Counted from the first letter of the stretch, positions 29,323-39,185 are shown. The stretch: DNA of 64,000 nucleotides from Rhodococcus sp. 1163 (GCF_002091985.1 NZ_MKKX01000033.1:368034-432033); one strand, 5' to 3'. Program-made: numbers and translations. The notes: a model not told the origin generated them from the sequence alone.

Positions 29323-30762
29323 ATGTCTGTCAGCGATCCGACGGCATCACATCACGGCGGTGTCGATTCACACGTCGAAGGCGACGACTACCTCGCCAAA
29401 CGAACGTTGAAGAAGGGCACGGCCGGTTGGGTCCTCCTCGCCGGACTCGGTGTCAGTTACGTTATCTCCGGGGACTATTCGGGGTGGAACTTCGGTCTCG
29501 AACAAGGTGGATTCGGTGGGCTTCTCATCGCGGGCGTACTGATCGCGGGAATGTATTTGGCGATGGTACTCGGGATGGCCGAAATGTCCTCGGCGCTACC
29601 GGCGGCGGGAGGCGGCTACACCTTCGCCAGGCGTGCACTCGGACCGTGGGGTGGGTTCGCCACCGGTACGGCAATTCTCATCGAGTACGCGATAGCCCCG
29701 GCCGCGATCGCCACCTTCATCGGGGCGTACGTCGAATCCCTCGGCCTTTTCGGAATCACCGATGGGTGGTGGGTATATCTGGCGGTGTACGCCATCTTCA
29801 TCGGCATTCACCTCACCGGCGCCGGTGAGGCGCTGAAGATCATGTTCGTCATCACCGCCATCGCGTTGGTCGGATTGGTGATCTTCGTCCTCGCCGCACT
29901 GGGCAAGTTCGACGCGAGCAACCTCACCGACATCGCCCCGACGGATGCAGCGGGCGCGTCGAGTTTCCTGCCGTTCGGATACCTCGGAATCTGGTCAGCG
30001 GTCCCGTTCGCCATTTGGTTCTTCCTCGCAGTGGAAGGAGTGCCGCTCGCCGCGGAGGAGGCCAAGGACCCGACCAAGAACGTCCCGCGCGGCATCATCG
30101 CTGCGATGGGCATCCTGCTCGTCACCGGCGCATCGGTGCTCTTCCTCGTCACCGGCGCAGGCGGAGCCGAGGCGATGCAGTCATCCGGCAATCCACTCGT
30201 GGAGGCGCTCGGCGACAGTGGAGCCGCCAAGGTGGTGAACTACATCGGACTTGCCGGCCTCGTTGCCAGCTTCTTCTCGATCATGTACGCCTACTCGAGG
30301 CAGTTGTTCGCGCTCTCTCGTGCCGGGTACCTACCGAAGACGCTCTCTGTCACCAACTCTCGTAAAGCTCCCGTCCTTGCACTCATCGTGCCCGGCATCA
30401 TCGGTTTCCTGCTCTCGCTCACGGGGCAAGGTGCGATGTTGCTCAACATGGCAGTCTTCGGCGCCGCGCTGAGTTACGTTCTGATGATGATCAGCCACAT
30501 CGTGCTGCGTCGCAAGGAACCGGAGATGGAACGCCCGTACCGCACTCCCGGTGGAGTCGTCACTACCGGCTTCGCCCTGGTAGTCGCCGCGCTGGCCGTC
30601 GTCGCAACGTTCCTTGTCGACAGCACTGCAGCGCTCTGGTGCCTGGGCGTGTTCGCTGCGTTCATGCTGTATTTCGGTATCTACAGCCGCCATCACCTGG
30701 TCGCGAACTCGCCCGACGAAGAGTTCGCAGCGCTGGCGAAGGCAGAAGCTGAGCTCGAATGA
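29323..30762 (+). CDS. eat: Ethanolamine permease
   Basis: A 479-residue APC-superfamily transporter with about 12 hydrophobic helices. GVSYVISGDYSGWNFGL in TM1 and the FFLAVEGVPLAAEEAKDP segment in the middle are characteristic of the ethanolamine (Eat) branch. The ATG at 29323 has GAGAGGA before it; frame extension upstream is not supported. The stop overlaps the eutB start by ATGA, tying uptake to ammonia-lyase synthesis. No microcompartment shell genes are present, so ethanolamine is handled in the free cytoplasm. Confidence 0.9.
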   Translation: MSVSDPTASHHGGVDSHVEGDDYLAKRTLKKGTAGWVLLAGLGVSYVISGDYSGWNFGLEQGGFGGLLIAGVLIAGMYLAMVLGMAEMSSALPAAGGGYTFARRALGPWGGFATGTAILIEYAIAPAAIATFIGAYVESLGLFGITDGWWVYLAVYAIFIGIHLTGAGEALKIMFVITAIALVGLVIFVLAALGKFDASNLTDIAPTDAAGASSFLPFGYLGIWSAVPFAIWFFLAVEGVPLAAEEAKDPTKNVPRGIIAAMGILLVTGASVLFLVTGAGGAEAMQSSGNPLVEALGDSGAAKVVNYIGLAGLVASFFSIMYAYSRQLFALSRAGYLPKTLSVTNSRKAPVLALIVPGIIGFLLSLTGQGAMLLNMAVFGAALSYVLMMISHIVLRRKEPEMERPYRTPGGVVTTGFALVVAALAVVATFLVDSTAALWCLGVFAAFMLYFGIYSRHHLVANSPDEEFAALAKAEAELE

Positions 30763-32171
30763 CCACCTACACGCAGCAGATATCGGGCACTACCTACCAG
30801 TTCGACTCTCTCGTGGAACTGATGGCCAAAGCGACGCCACTACGCTCGGGCGACGAATTAGCCGGGTGCGCAGCACAATCCGATGCAGAGCGTGCGGCAG
30901 CACAGTGGGCACTGTCGGAAGTCTCCCTCGGGGTATTTCTGCAGGACCTTCTGGTTCCCTACGAAACCGACGAAGTCACCAGACTCATCATCGACTCGCA
31001 TGACCGCGTCGCGTTCGGCGCAGTCTCGCATCTCACGGTGGGAGGACTCCGAGACTGGCTTCTGCACACTGCCGCATCGACCTCGGCTGCAGCGACGCTA
31101 CGTGCCGTTGCACCAGGCCTCACCCCGGAGATGGTGGCTGCAGTCAGCAAGATCATGCGGAACCAGGATCTGATCGCGGTGGCACGCGCTGCCGAGGTCA
31201 CCGCAGCGTTTCGCACGACGATAGGCCTGCCGGGAACGCTCGCGACGAGGCTGCAACCCAATCATCCGACCGACGACCCACGCGGCATCGCGGCGGCAAC
31301 GTTGGACGGGTTGCTGTTGGGGTCGGGGGACGCCGTCATCGGAATCAACCCGGCGACCGATTCACCTCATGCGACGTCGGATCTGTTACATCTCCTCGAC
31401 GACATTCGTCAGCGTTTCGAGATCCCGACGCAGTCCTGCGTCCTTTCGCACGTCACGACGACGATGGAGCTGATCGAAAAAGGCGTTCCCGTCGACCTGG
31501 TTTTTCAGTCCGTCGCGGGAACCGAGGGCGCCAATTCTGGTTTCGGCGTCAATGTTTCGCTCCTCCGCGAAGCCAACGAAGCAGGTCGATCGCTGCACAG
31601 GGGAACCGTCGGCAACAACGTCATGTATCTCGAAACCGGCCAGGGTTCAGCGCTGAGCGCCGGCGCGCACCTTGGAATGGGAGGCAAACCAGTAGACCAG
31701 CAAACACTGGAGACGCGGGCGTATGCGGTATGCCGCGACCTCGAACCGTTGCTGGTCAACACCGTCGTCGGATTCATCGGACCCGAGTACCTCTACGACG
31801 GTAAGCAGATCATCAGAGCCGGGCTCGAGGACCACTTCTGTGGAAAGCTGCTCGGCCTACCGATGGGTGTCGACGTCTGTTACACCAACCACGCCGAGGC
31901 CGATCAGGACGATATGGACACGCTGTTGACGCTTCTCGGCGCCGCAGGAGTGGCCTTCGTCATCGCCGTTCCCGGTGCGGACGACGTCATGCTCGGCTAT
32001 CAGAGTTCGAGTTTTCACGACGTCCTGTACGTGCGTCAGGTACTGGGCCTCGAACCTGCTCCCGAATTTGCGGCCTGGCTCGATCGCCTGGGCATGGTGG
32101 ACTCCCATGGTCGGATACTCGACGTCGACGCAACGGGGTCCCCGTTACGAGCGCTGACGGGTACACGATGA
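30759..32171 (+). CDS. eutB: Ethanolamine ammonia-lyase large subunit EutB
   Basis: A 470-residue TIM-barrel subunit that, with EutC, converts ethanolamine to acetaldehyde and ammonia using adenosylcobalamin. Family segments seen are QDLLVPYETDEVTR, KIMRNQDLIAVA, NPATDSP and the C-terminal YQSSSFHD. Length is usual for the family. ATGA overlaps join it to the permease upstream and to eutC downstream. No gene for the reactivase EutA is seen in the window, and I find no B12-riboswitch-like box upstream of the operon. Confidence 0.96.
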   Translation: MTTYTQQISGTTYQFDSLVELMAKATPLRSGDELAGCAAQSDAERAAAQWALSEVSLGVFLQDLLVPYETDEVTRLIIDSHDRVAFGAVSHLTVGGLRDWLLHTAASTSAAATLRAVAPGLTPEMVAAVSKIMRNQDLIAVARAAEVTAAFRTTIGLPGTLATRLQPNHPTDDPRGIAAATLDGLLLGSGDAVIGINPATDSPHATSDLLHLLDDIRQRFEIPTQSCVLSHVTTTMELIEKGVPVDLVFQSVAGTEGANSGFGVNVSLLREANEAGRSLHRGTVGNNVMYLETGQGSALSAGAHLGMGGKPVDQQTLETRAYAVCRDLEPLLVNTVVGFIGPEYLYDGKQIIRAGLEDHFCGKLLGLPMGVDVCYTNHAEADQDDMDTLLTLLGAAGVAFVIAVPGADDVMLGYQSSSFHDVLYVRQVLGLEPAPEFAAWLDRLGMVDSHGRILDVDATGSPLRALTGTR

Positions 32172-32935
32172 CCGAGATCGAACCCACCGACTTCTGGGCG
32201 GACCTGAGACTGAGTACGCAGGCTCGAATCGGACTGGGCCGCACCGGCGATTCACTGCCGACGCGACGTGTTCTCGAGCTCAGGTCCGCACACGCCGCGG
32301 CCCGTGACGCCGTACACACGCCACTGGAGGTGGACTCGTTCACAGTCGCCGTCGAGCGGGTAGGGATCGGTGCTCCTGCCGTCGTGACTTCGAAGGCGAC
32401 ATCGCGGGCGGAGTATCTCCGCAGACCGGACCTGGGCCGACAGCCCCAGGATCTGTCTTCGATCACGCCGGGGGAGTTCGATATCGGATTCGTGCTGAGC
32501 GACGGACTCTCGCCGCGCGCACTGACCGATCATGGAACCTCGATGTTGGAAGCGCTTGTCGAGGAATTGGCAGACCTGTACACGATGGCGCCGCCGGTCA
32601 TCGCGACCGAGGCTCGGGTGGCACTGGGCGATCACATCGCAGAGGCGATGGGGGTGCGCACTGTCGTCGTGCTGATCGGTGAACGCCCCGGGCTGTCGGT
32701 GGCCGACAGTCTGGGCATCTATCTGACGCATCTGCCTGCGCCAGGCCGGTCGGACGCCGACCGCAACTGCATCTCGAACATTCACCCACCGGAAGGATTG
32801 GGCTATCGGCAATCCGCCAAGATCGTTGCCGGACTCGTGCGGGGCGCGCGCAGCCTGGGACGGTCGGGTGTGGCGCTGAAGGACACCTCTCGAGCGGATG
32901 TTCTCGAATCCTCGGAGACCATGACGCTCGACTGA
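32168..32935 (+). CDS. eutC: Ethanolamine ammonia-lyase small subunit EutC
   Basis: A 255-residue small subunit that contributes to the cobalamin site. TQARIGLGRTGDSLPTR at the N-terminus, LIGERPGLSVADSLG in the middle and RNCISNIHPPEGLGY near the C-terminus are the standard EutC blocks. It ends the eat-eutB-eutC operon; the next gene begins about 50 bp later with its own leaderless-type promoter. Acetaldehyde formed here can be oxidised by the dehydrogenase encoded 5 kb upstream. Confidence 0.96.
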   Translation: MTEIEPTDFWADLRLSTQARIGLGRTGDSLPTRRVLELRSAHAAARDAVHTPLEVDSFTVAVERVGIGAPAVVTSKATSRAEYLRRPDLGRQPQDLSSITPGEFDIGFVLSDGLSPRALTDHGTSMLEALVEELADLYTMAPPVIATEARVALGDHIAEAMGVRTVVVLIGERPGLSVADSLGIYLTHLPAPGRSDADRNCISNIHPPEGLGYRQSAKIVAGLVRGARSLGRSGVALKDTSRADVLESSETMTLD

Positions 32936-32975
32936 GTACCCCTGTCCGGGGGTGGTCCTCGGTGACGCAGCTCAC

Positions 32976-32981
32976 TATCGT
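32976..32981 (+). promoter_or_regulatory. -10 box of a probably leaderless transcript (acyl-CoA synthetase)
   Basis: TATCGT lies 7 nt before the ATG at 32989. In actinobacteria TANNNT at this distance places the transcription start at or next to the start codon. Confidence 0.5.
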
Positions 32982-32988
32982 GGGAGTC

Positions 32989-34626
32989 ATGGAGACACTC
33001 AGCTATGCGTCAGGAGCGTCGCCTCAGCCGCTGCTCGCAGACACTATCGGAGCAAATCTGGATCGAACTGCATCGCTGTACGGCGGGCATGATGCGCTGA
33101 TAGATGTCGTGTCCGACCGGCGGTGGACCTATTCGGAGTTCCTCGCGGACGTGGAATTGTTGGCCGCGGGCCTGCTGGTGCAAGGCGTCGTGAAGGGCGA
33201 TCGCGTCGGCATATGGGCCCCGAACTGCCCGGAGTGGGTACTGGCGCAGTACGCAAGCGCCAAAATCGGTGCCATTCTGGTCAATATCAACCCGGCCTAC
33301 CGCACCCACGAGTTGCGGTTCGTACTGAAGCAATCAGGCGTGTCGGTCCTACTGTCGGCGCAGGAGTTCAAGGGCGCGGACTACGCGGCCATGATCGAGG
33401 AGGCTCGTCCGGAAACTCCTGATCTGCGGGAAGTGGTATACATCGGCAGCTTCGGATGGGAATTGATGACCGACCGCGGGCACCGCGCGCTGGCCGATCG
33501 ACCACGAATGGTCGCCGAGGTGCAGGACCGACTGCGGGTCGACGATCCGATCAATATCCAATACACCTCGGGTACAACAGGATTCCCCAAAGGCGCCACG
33601 CTCAGCCACAGCAACATCCTGAACAACGGGTTTTTCGTCGGCGAACTGTGCCACTACACCGCCGAGGACCGAGTGTGCATCCCGGTGCCGTTCTATCACT
33701 GCTTCGGCATGGTCATGGGCAACCTTGCCTGCACAAGCCACGGCAGTGCCATGGTGATCCCTGGACGAGCTTTCGAGCCTGCTGCAACGCTCGCCGCCGT
33801 CGAGAAGGAGAGGTGCACATCGCTGTACGGCGTCCCGACGATGTTCATCGCCGAACTTGCGCTGCCGGAGTTCGATTCGTTCGACCTGTCGAGTCTACGC
33901 ACCGGAATCATGGCAGGGTCGCCGTGCCCGGCGGAGATCATGAAGCAGGTGATAGACAAAATGGGAATGAGCGAGGTGTCCATTTGCTATGGCATGACCG
34001 AGACTTCGCCAGTCTCGCTGCAAACTCGTAGCGAGGACACCATCGACCAAAGAGTCTCGACGGTAGGTGCAGTAGGTCCGCATCTCGAGGTGAAGATCGT
34101 CGACCCGACGACCGCGGAGACCGTACCGCGCGGTGAGCCGGGGGAGCTGTGCACACGAGGCTATTCCGTCATGGCCGGGTACTGGCAGAACCCGGAAAAG
34201 ACAGCCGAGGCCATCGATGCCGAGGCGTGGATGCACACCGGCGACATCGGAGTCATGGACGCCGACGGCTACGTCGCCATCACAGGGCGGATCAAGGACA
34301 TGGTCATCAGAGGGGGAGAGAACATTTACCCCCGAGAGATCGAGGAGTTTCTGTACTCCCACCCCGATATCCTCGACGCTCAGGTGATCGGAGTTCCCGA
34401 CGCGAAGTACGGCGAAGAACTGATGGTTTGGATCAGAATGCGGGACAGCGCAGTACCGCTCGATGCCGCTGCGGTTCGAGCATTCAGTGAGGGAAAACTG
34501 GCAGGCTACAAGATCCCGCGATACGTCCACGTCGTCGATGAGTTCCCGACAACGGTCACCGGTAAGGTGCGGAAAGTCGAGATGCGTGAGAAGTCCATCG
34601 TAATGCTGGCAGTGGAGCCGCAGTGA
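32989..34626 (+). CDS. AMP-dependent acyl-CoA synthetase (FadD-like)
   Basis: A 545-residue adenylate-forming enzyme. The P-loop-like YTSGTTGFPKG, the YGMTET adenine motif, HTGDIGVMDADGY and the C-terminal GRIKDMVIRGGENIYPREIEE-type hinge with lysine in TGKVRK are intact. It resembles FadD35/medium-chain acyl-CoA ligases. The ATG at 32989 is preferred over an upstream in-frame GTG because of the leaderless-type -10 box and family alignment. It overlaps the acetoacetate-CoA ligase gene by GTGA, so the two ligases form one transcript. Confidence 0.87.
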   Translation: METLSYASGASPQPLLADTIGANLDRTASLYGGHDALIDVVSDRRWTYSEFLADVELLAAGLLVQGVVKGDRVGIWAPNCPEWVLAQYASAKIGAILVNINPAYRTHELRFVLKQSGVSVLLSAQEFKGADYAAMIEEARPETPDLREVVYIGSFGWELMTDRGHRALADRPRMVAEVQDRLRVDDPINIQYTSGTTGFPKGATLSHSNILNNGFFVGELCHYTAEDRVCIPVPFYHCFGMVMGNLACTSHGSAMVIPGRAFEPAATLAAVEKERCTSLYGVPTMFIAELALPEFDSFDLSSLRTGIMAGSPCPAEIMKQVIDKMGMSEVSICYGMTETSPVSLQTRSEDTIDQRVSTVGAVGPHLEVKIVDPTTAETVPRGEPGELCTRGYSVMAGYWQNPEKTAEAIDAEAWMHTGDIGVMDADGYVAITGRIKDMVIRGGENIYPREIEEFLYSHPDILDAQVIGVPDAKYGEELMVWIRMRDSAVPLDAAAVRAFSEGKLAGYKIPRYVHVVDEFPTTVTGKVRKVEMREKSIVMLAVEPQ

Positions 34627-36608
34627 CCTACGACGCGGATCGGGCACCGTCGGGAATACTGAACAATATGACCGATACGCAGTGGACGCCGTCGACCGAG
34701 GACATCGAGAATGCGCGCATCACGGACTTTCAGCGCTACGTCCAACGGCGGCACGCTCTCGACCTGACCGACTATCGATCGTTGTGGACATGGTCCACCG
34801 AGAATCTCCCCGATTTCTGGCGCGCGGTGTGGGACTACTTCGACATCATCGTCGCCGATCGACCCACCTCGATTCTCGAATCGACCGATATGCCGGGGGC
34901 ACAGTGGTTTACCGGCGCCGCGCTGAACTACGTCGACCAGGTCGAGCGACATATCCGAACCGATCGGCCCGCGATCGTCCACGCTCACGAGGACGGATCG
35001 ATCACCAGACTGTCCTGGCACGAGTTGGCTAGGCAGGCAGCATCGCTGGCCGAGACGTTGAAGACTAGAGGCGTCACGAAGGGAGACCGCGTCGTCGGCT
35101 ATCTTCCCAACATTCCCGAGACGGTGATCGCGTTTCTGGCGGTGGCAAGCATCGGTGCGGTGTGGTCGGCCTGTGGACAGGACTATTCCGCGTCTGCCGC
35201 ATCGGATCGGTTGGGACAACTGGATCCGAAGGTGCTGATCAGCGCCGATGGGTACTCCTACGGCGGCAAATTCCACGACAAGACTGCAGACGTCAGCGCG
35301 TTGCGTGAGAACTTGCCGACGGTCGATCTCGTCGTCCAGGTCGGCACGCATGTCACTGCAGGATCGATCACGTGGGACGAGGCCACTGCCGGCGAGCGCG
35401 TGTGGACCAGTGTTCCTGTTCCGTTCGACCATCCGCTGTGGATAGTGTTCTCCTCGGGTACCACGGGTTTGCCCAAGGGGATCGTGCACAGTCATGGTGG
35501 AGTTCTGCTCGAACATCTCAAGTCCGTTGGACTGCAATCGGATATCGGACCGAATGACACGTTCTTCTGGTACACGAGCCCCAGTTGGATGATGTGGAAT
35601 TTTCAGGTGGCAGGTCTCCTCGTCGGCGCCACCATCGTGACTTCGTCCGGTAGCCCGGGCTTCCCGACGGCCGATGCGTTGTGGAAAATCGCTGCCGCAC
35701 AGAAGGTCACCTTCCTTGGAACGAGCCCGGGCTACGTGCTGTCTTGCATCAAGGCGGGTTCACACCCAGGTGAAGATCACGACCTCGGTGCGCTGCGGGC
35801 GATCGGGATCACCGGGTCTTCGCTACCGGCCACATCGTCGATCTGGTTGGCGGACAACATCAGCCGTGACGTCCCGGTATTCTCGATCTCGGGTGGGACC
35901 GATGTGGTCTCGGCGTTCGCGGGTGGGGTGCGCACGGTGCCGGTATGGCCGGGCGAACTGTCGGCCCCCTACCTCGGCGTCGCGCTGGCCGCGTACGACG
36001 ACCAGGGTCGTTCGGTAACCGGCGAGGTAGGCGAACTCGTCATCACCGAGCCGATGCCGTCGATGCCGACCCGGTTCTGGAACGACGAGGACGGATCGCG
36101 GTATCACGACGCGTACTTCGATACCTTCGAAGGGGTGTGGCGCCACGGAGACTGGATTACCGTCACCGATCATGGCAGCGTCATCGTTCACGGGCGTTCC
36201 GATTCGACATTGAACCGCAACGGTATTCGAATGGGTAGTGCCGACATCTACCAGGCAGTCGAATCCTTACCCGAGGTGGTCGAATCCCTCGTCCTCGGGA
36301 TCGAATCCGGCGACGGTAGCTATTGGATGCCGCTGTTCGTAGTGCTGGCCGACGGTGCCGAACTCGATGAGCCGCTACGAGGACGGATCGAGGCGGTCAT
36401 CAGGGAGCACGCATCACCGCGGCATGTACCCGATGAGATCATCGCAGCCCCCGGAATCCCACACACCAGGACGGGGAAGAAGCTCGAGGTTCCGCTCAAA
36501 CGGATCTTTCAGGGTGATGACGCCGCTCGCATTCTCGACCGCTCGGCCGTCGATGCACCGGATCTGGTGGATTGGTTCGTCGAACGTGGACGAGACCACA
36601 GCCGCTGA
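34623..36608 (+). CDS. Acetoacetate-CoA ligase
   Basis: A 661-residue AMP-forming ligase of the AacS type. The N-terminal ACS domain (FWRAVWDYF), AMP motif FSSGTTGLPKG, the WMMWNF segment characteristic of acetoacetyl-CoA synthetases, and the C-terminal HTRTGKKLEVPLK are present. It activates acetoacetate for use as acetyl-CoA. The GTG at 34623 overlaps the previous stop; an ATG at 34668 fits family N-termini better and may be the true start. It shares the operon with the FadD-like ligase. Confidence 0.9.
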   Translation: MTYDADRAPSGILNNMTDTQWTPSTEDIENARITDFQRYVQRRHALDLTDYRSLWTWSTENLPDFWRAVWDYFDIIVADRPTSILESTDMPGAQWFTGAALNYVDQVERHIRTDRPAIVHAHEDGSITRLSWHELARQAASLAETLKTRGVTKGDRVVGYLPNIPETVIAFLAVASIGAVWSACGQDYSASAASDRLGQLDPKVLISADGYSYGGKFHDKTADVSALRENLPTVDLVVQVGTHVTAGSITWDEATAGERVWTSVPVPFDHPLWIVFSSGTTGLPKGIVHSHGGVLLEHLKSVGLQSDIGPNDTFFWYTSPSWMMWNFQVAGLLVGATIVTSSGSPGFPTADALWKIAAAQKVTFLGTSPGYVLSCIKAGSHPGEDHDLGALRAIGITGSSLPATSSIWLADNISRDVPVFSISGGTDVVSAFAGGVRTVPVWPGELSAPYLGVALAAYDDQGRSVTGEVGELVITEPMPSMPTRFWNDEDGSRYHDAYFDTFEGVWRHGDWITVTDHGSVIVHGRSDSTLNRNGIRMGSADIYQAVESLPEVVESLVLGIESGDGSYWMPLFVVLADGAELDEPLRGRIEAVIREHASPRHVPDEIIAAPGIPHTRTGKKLEVPLKRIFQGDDAARILDRSAVDAPDLVDWFVERGRDHSR

Positions 36609-36669
36609 TGCTTCACCTTCGTCAGAGGTTCCCACTCGGTCGGCCCACGCTTTCAAGGCAAGAGTGTTC

Positions 36670-36675
36670 TAGAGT
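36670..36675 (+). promoter_or_regulatory. -10 box of a probably leaderless transcript (amidohydrolase)
   Basis: TAGAGT lies 6 nt before the GTG at 36682. The same CCGGAG segment could serve as a weak ribosome-binding site, so both modes are possible. Confidence 0.45.
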
Positions 36676-36681
36676 CCGGAG

Positions 36682-38139
36682 GTGCTGATCAGAAACGTGG
36701 TTCTCGCCGCGGGCGGCCCGACCTTCGAAGTGCAGACGGTCGGTGGTCGGATCGCCGAGGTGACCCCGTCCGGGAGTGCTTCGCGCGCCACCGAGGGGGA
36801 GATCCTCGACGGTCGGGGAGGGGCGCTGTTGCCCAGTTTCGTGGACAATCACGTGCATCTGACGCAGTGGGCCGCATCGTTGACGCGGATCGATGTCTCG
36901 GAATCAGACTCTGCCGCTGCCGTCGTGGACATCCTTGTGCACTCCGAGGAGCGGTACGGGCACGGGATACTGCGCGCCCAAGGTTTTCGGGACGCGCTGT
37001 GGCCCGACGCGCCACACAAGGATGTGTTGCAGAGGGCCCTACCGGACCGCCTCGTGGCGATCACGAGCATGGATCTGCACACACTGTGGCTCAGTCCGGC
37101 ACTTCTGGCCGAACTGTCCATCGATCATCCGACGGGGATATTGCGCGATCACGACTGCATGGAAGGTCTCGGTGCTCTCGACCGGCGGGCCGATACCGAG
37201 CACGGTGATCGCAGTGTCCTCGACGCCACCGCCGAATTGGCTCGACGAGGCATCACCGCCGTGACCGATTTCGAGTACGCGGACAACAGAGCTGTCTGGC
37301 TGCGTCGTGCCGACGTCGGGCAGTCATTCGTCGACGTGTCCATCGCGGTGTGGCCGGAATGGCTCGAACACGAGTTGCACCTCGGCGCGAGGACCGGTGA
37401 TCGCATCGGTGACGGGCGGCATCTTTCACTCGGCCCGCTGAAGGTGATGTTCGACGGTTCACTGAACACCCGAACCGCATGTTGTCACGACGCGTATCCC
37501 GATGGTTCCGGAACCGGCCTGCTTCTCGAGACGCCCGCAGACCTCCAGGCACTGATGCGCAAGGCATCCGAAGCCGGAATGCAGCCGGCTGTTCACGCGA
37601 TCGGTGACCGCGCGAACTCACTCGCACTCGACGCGTTCGAGGCTATCGGGGCCGGCGGGCGGATCGAGCATGCTCAACAGGTCCTGCCTGTCGACGTGCA
37701 GCGGTTCGCCGCGGCAGGCGTCGCGGCCTCCATCCAGCCTCAGCACGCGATGAGCGACCGTGACGTCGCCGACGAACTGTGGAGTGGGCGAGCCTCGATC
37801 TCCTACCCGTACGCCTCGCTGCATCGCGCGGGCGTGGAGCTGCTGTTCGGCTCCGACGCCCCGGTCAGCTCGCCGTCGCCGCTCGATGCGGTCGCCGATG
37901 CCGTGTGGCGCACCGACGACGATCGCCGGCCGTGGCAGGTCGAGGAGGCGCTACCGCTGAATATCGCCTTGAGCGCGGCCTGTGGTGGCCGCCCATCGGT
38001 CGAAGTCGGGGATGCCGCGGATCTGGTGATTCTGGCCGAACACCCCGCGAACTTGGGAAACCGCGACCTGCGTTCGGATCCTATTCTGGCCACTGTTCGC
38101 GCAGGCAAGGTCACATTCGAGCAAGCTGGGACAACATGA
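36682..38139 (+). CDS. Amidohydrolase family protein (YtcJ-like)
   Basis: A 485-residue metal-dependent hydrolase of the amidohydrolase-3 group. Metal-site motifs run in order: FVDNHVHL near residue 53, HAIGDRAN near 310, IEHAQQV near 332, and LFGSDAPVSSPSPL near 393. The substrate cannot be told; members act on N-substituted formamides, hydantoin-like or other cyclic compounds. The stop overlaps the start of a TetR gene by ATGA, so the regulator probably controls this enzyme. Confidence 0.85.
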   Translation: MLIRNVVLAAGGPTFEVQTVGGRIAEVTPSGSASRATEGEILDGRGGALLPSFVDNHVHLTQWAASLTRIDVSESDSAAAVVDILVHSEERYGHGILRAQGFRDALWPDAPHKDVLQRALPDRLVAITSMDLHTLWLSPALLAELSIDHPTGILRDHDCMEGLGALDRRADTEHGDRSVLDATAELARRGITAVTDFEYADNRAVWLRRADVGQSFVDVSIAVWPEWLEHELHLGARTGDRIGDGRHLSLGPLKVMFDGSLNTRTACCHDAYPDGSGTGLLLETPADLQALMRKASEAGMQPAVHAIGDRANSLALDAFEAIGAGGRIEHAQQVLPVDVQRFAAAGVAASIQPQHAMSDRDVADELWSGRASISYPYASLHRAGVELLFGSDAPVSSPSPLDAVADAVWRTDDDRRPWQVEEALPLNIALSAACGGRPSVEVGDAADLVILAEHPANLGNRDLRSDPILATVRAGKVTFEQAGTT

Positions 38140-38750
38140 GTGGAGATGCGGAGCGAGGTAGCTGGCGCTTCTACGAGGGCTCGGTGCTCTCCGCGCCGCT
38201 GGCTGCGGCCCTCGCAGCGTTCGTCGAGCAGGGCTACCACGGGGCTTCGGTGCGTGAGATCGCAGCTCGCGCCGGACTGTCGGTGCCAGGGCTGTATCAC
38301 CATTTCCCGTCGAAGCAGGCCCTTCTGGTGGGTCTGATGAAGGCCGCTATGGCTGATTTGCTTCAACGGTCGAGGATCGCGGAATCAGAAGCTGGGTCCT
38401 CACCCAGCGCCCGGTTCGATGCCGTCGTCACCTCGTTACTCCTGTTCCACATGTATCGCCGGGATCAGGCGTTCATCGGATCGACCGAGATCCGCAGCCT
38501 CGAAGCCGACAACCGCAGTGAGTACATCGCCCAACGTGATGAGCAGCAGCGCATGCTCGACACGATCGTCCACGACGGCGTCGAGTCGGGTGACTTCGAC
38601 ACCGAGCATGCGGAGGATGCCTCTCGGGCGGTGACGACACTGTGCGTCGGAATCGCAGGATGGTATCGGCCCGACGGTCCACTCTCGGCGCCAGAACTTG
38701 CAGCGGTGTATCTGACGATCGCACGGAGAATTGTCGGTGGTAGTCGATAG
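38136..38750 (+). CDS. TetR-family transcriptional regulator
   Basis: A 204-residue repressor. The N-terminal helix-turn-helix (ASVREIAARAGLSVPGLYHHF) and PSKQALLVGLM are classical TetR. The C-terminal ligand-binding domain is all-helical. The start is the ATG that overlaps the amidohydrolase stop; a longer frame reaching back into that gene is not real. The ligand is unknown; coupling to the amidohydrolase suggests local feedback. Confidence 0.88.
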   Translation: MSGDAERGSWRFYEGSVLSAPLAAALAAFVEQGYHGASVREIAARAGLSVPGLYHHFPSKQALLVGLMKAAMADLLQRSRIAESEAGSSPSARFDAVVTSLLLFHMYRRDQAFIGSTEIRSLEADNRSEYIAQRDEQQRMLDTIVHDGVESGDFDTEHAEDASRAVTTLCVGIAGWYRPDGPLSAPELAAVYLTIARRIVGGSR

Positions 38751-38753
38751 GCT
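38748..38753 (+). promoter_or_regulatory. -10 box of a probably leaderless transcript (PPOX protein)
   Basis: TAGGCT, whose first three bases are the TetR stop codon, lies 6 nt before the ATG at 38760. Confidence 0.45.
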
Positions 38754-38759
38754 CGCGGG

Positions 38760-39185
38760 ATGGCAACACTGGCGGATAGTGAGGTTCGTGAATTTCTCGG
38801 CTTCGGCACGAGAACAGGCAAGCTCGGCTACGTCGCGGCGGACGGGCGGCCGCTGGTGGTGCCGATATGGTTCGTTCTCGAAGACGAGACGATCGTGTTC
38901 AACACTGGTGCCGAGACCGCGAAGGGGCGCGCGATCGCACGTGACCCGCGCGTCGCGTTGTCGGTGGACCTGGAGGAGCCGCCCTACGGATTCGTGCAGA
39001 TTCAAGGAATCGCCACGACGTCCGAGGAGCCGGCAGACCTGGTGCGTACTGCCACCGAGATCGGCGCCCGATATATGGGAGCCGAGCGTGCCGCAGAGTT
39101 CGGCAAGCGCAACGGGGTGCCCGGTGAGCTGGTGGTTCGTATTCATCCGACCAAGGTCATCGCGTCGCTGGACATGACCGCCTGA
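38760..39185 (+). CDS. PPOX-class (F420- or flavin-dependent) oxidoreductase
   Basis: A 141-residue split-barrel protein of the pyridoxamine-5'-phosphate-oxidase-like superfamily. The opening strand with TGKLGYVAADGRPLVVPIWFV and the following VFNTGAETAKGRAIARDPRVAL are typical of the small actinobacterial F420-binding members that reduce or bind biliverdin-like or quinone substrates. It stands alone, 9 bp after the TetR gene. Substrate is not predictable. Confidence 0.82.
   Translation: MATLADSEVREFLGFGTRTGKLGYVAADGRPLVVPIWFVLEDETIVFNTGAETAKGRAIARDPRVALSVDLEEPPYGFVQIQGIATTSEEPADLVRTATEIGARYMGAERAAEFGKRNGVPGELVVRIHPTKVIASLDMTA

Noticed and set aside
37779..38135. Upstream extension of the TetR gene
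   Set aside because: It lies out of frame within the amidohydrolase; the ATG overlapping that gene's stop gives a normal TetR length.
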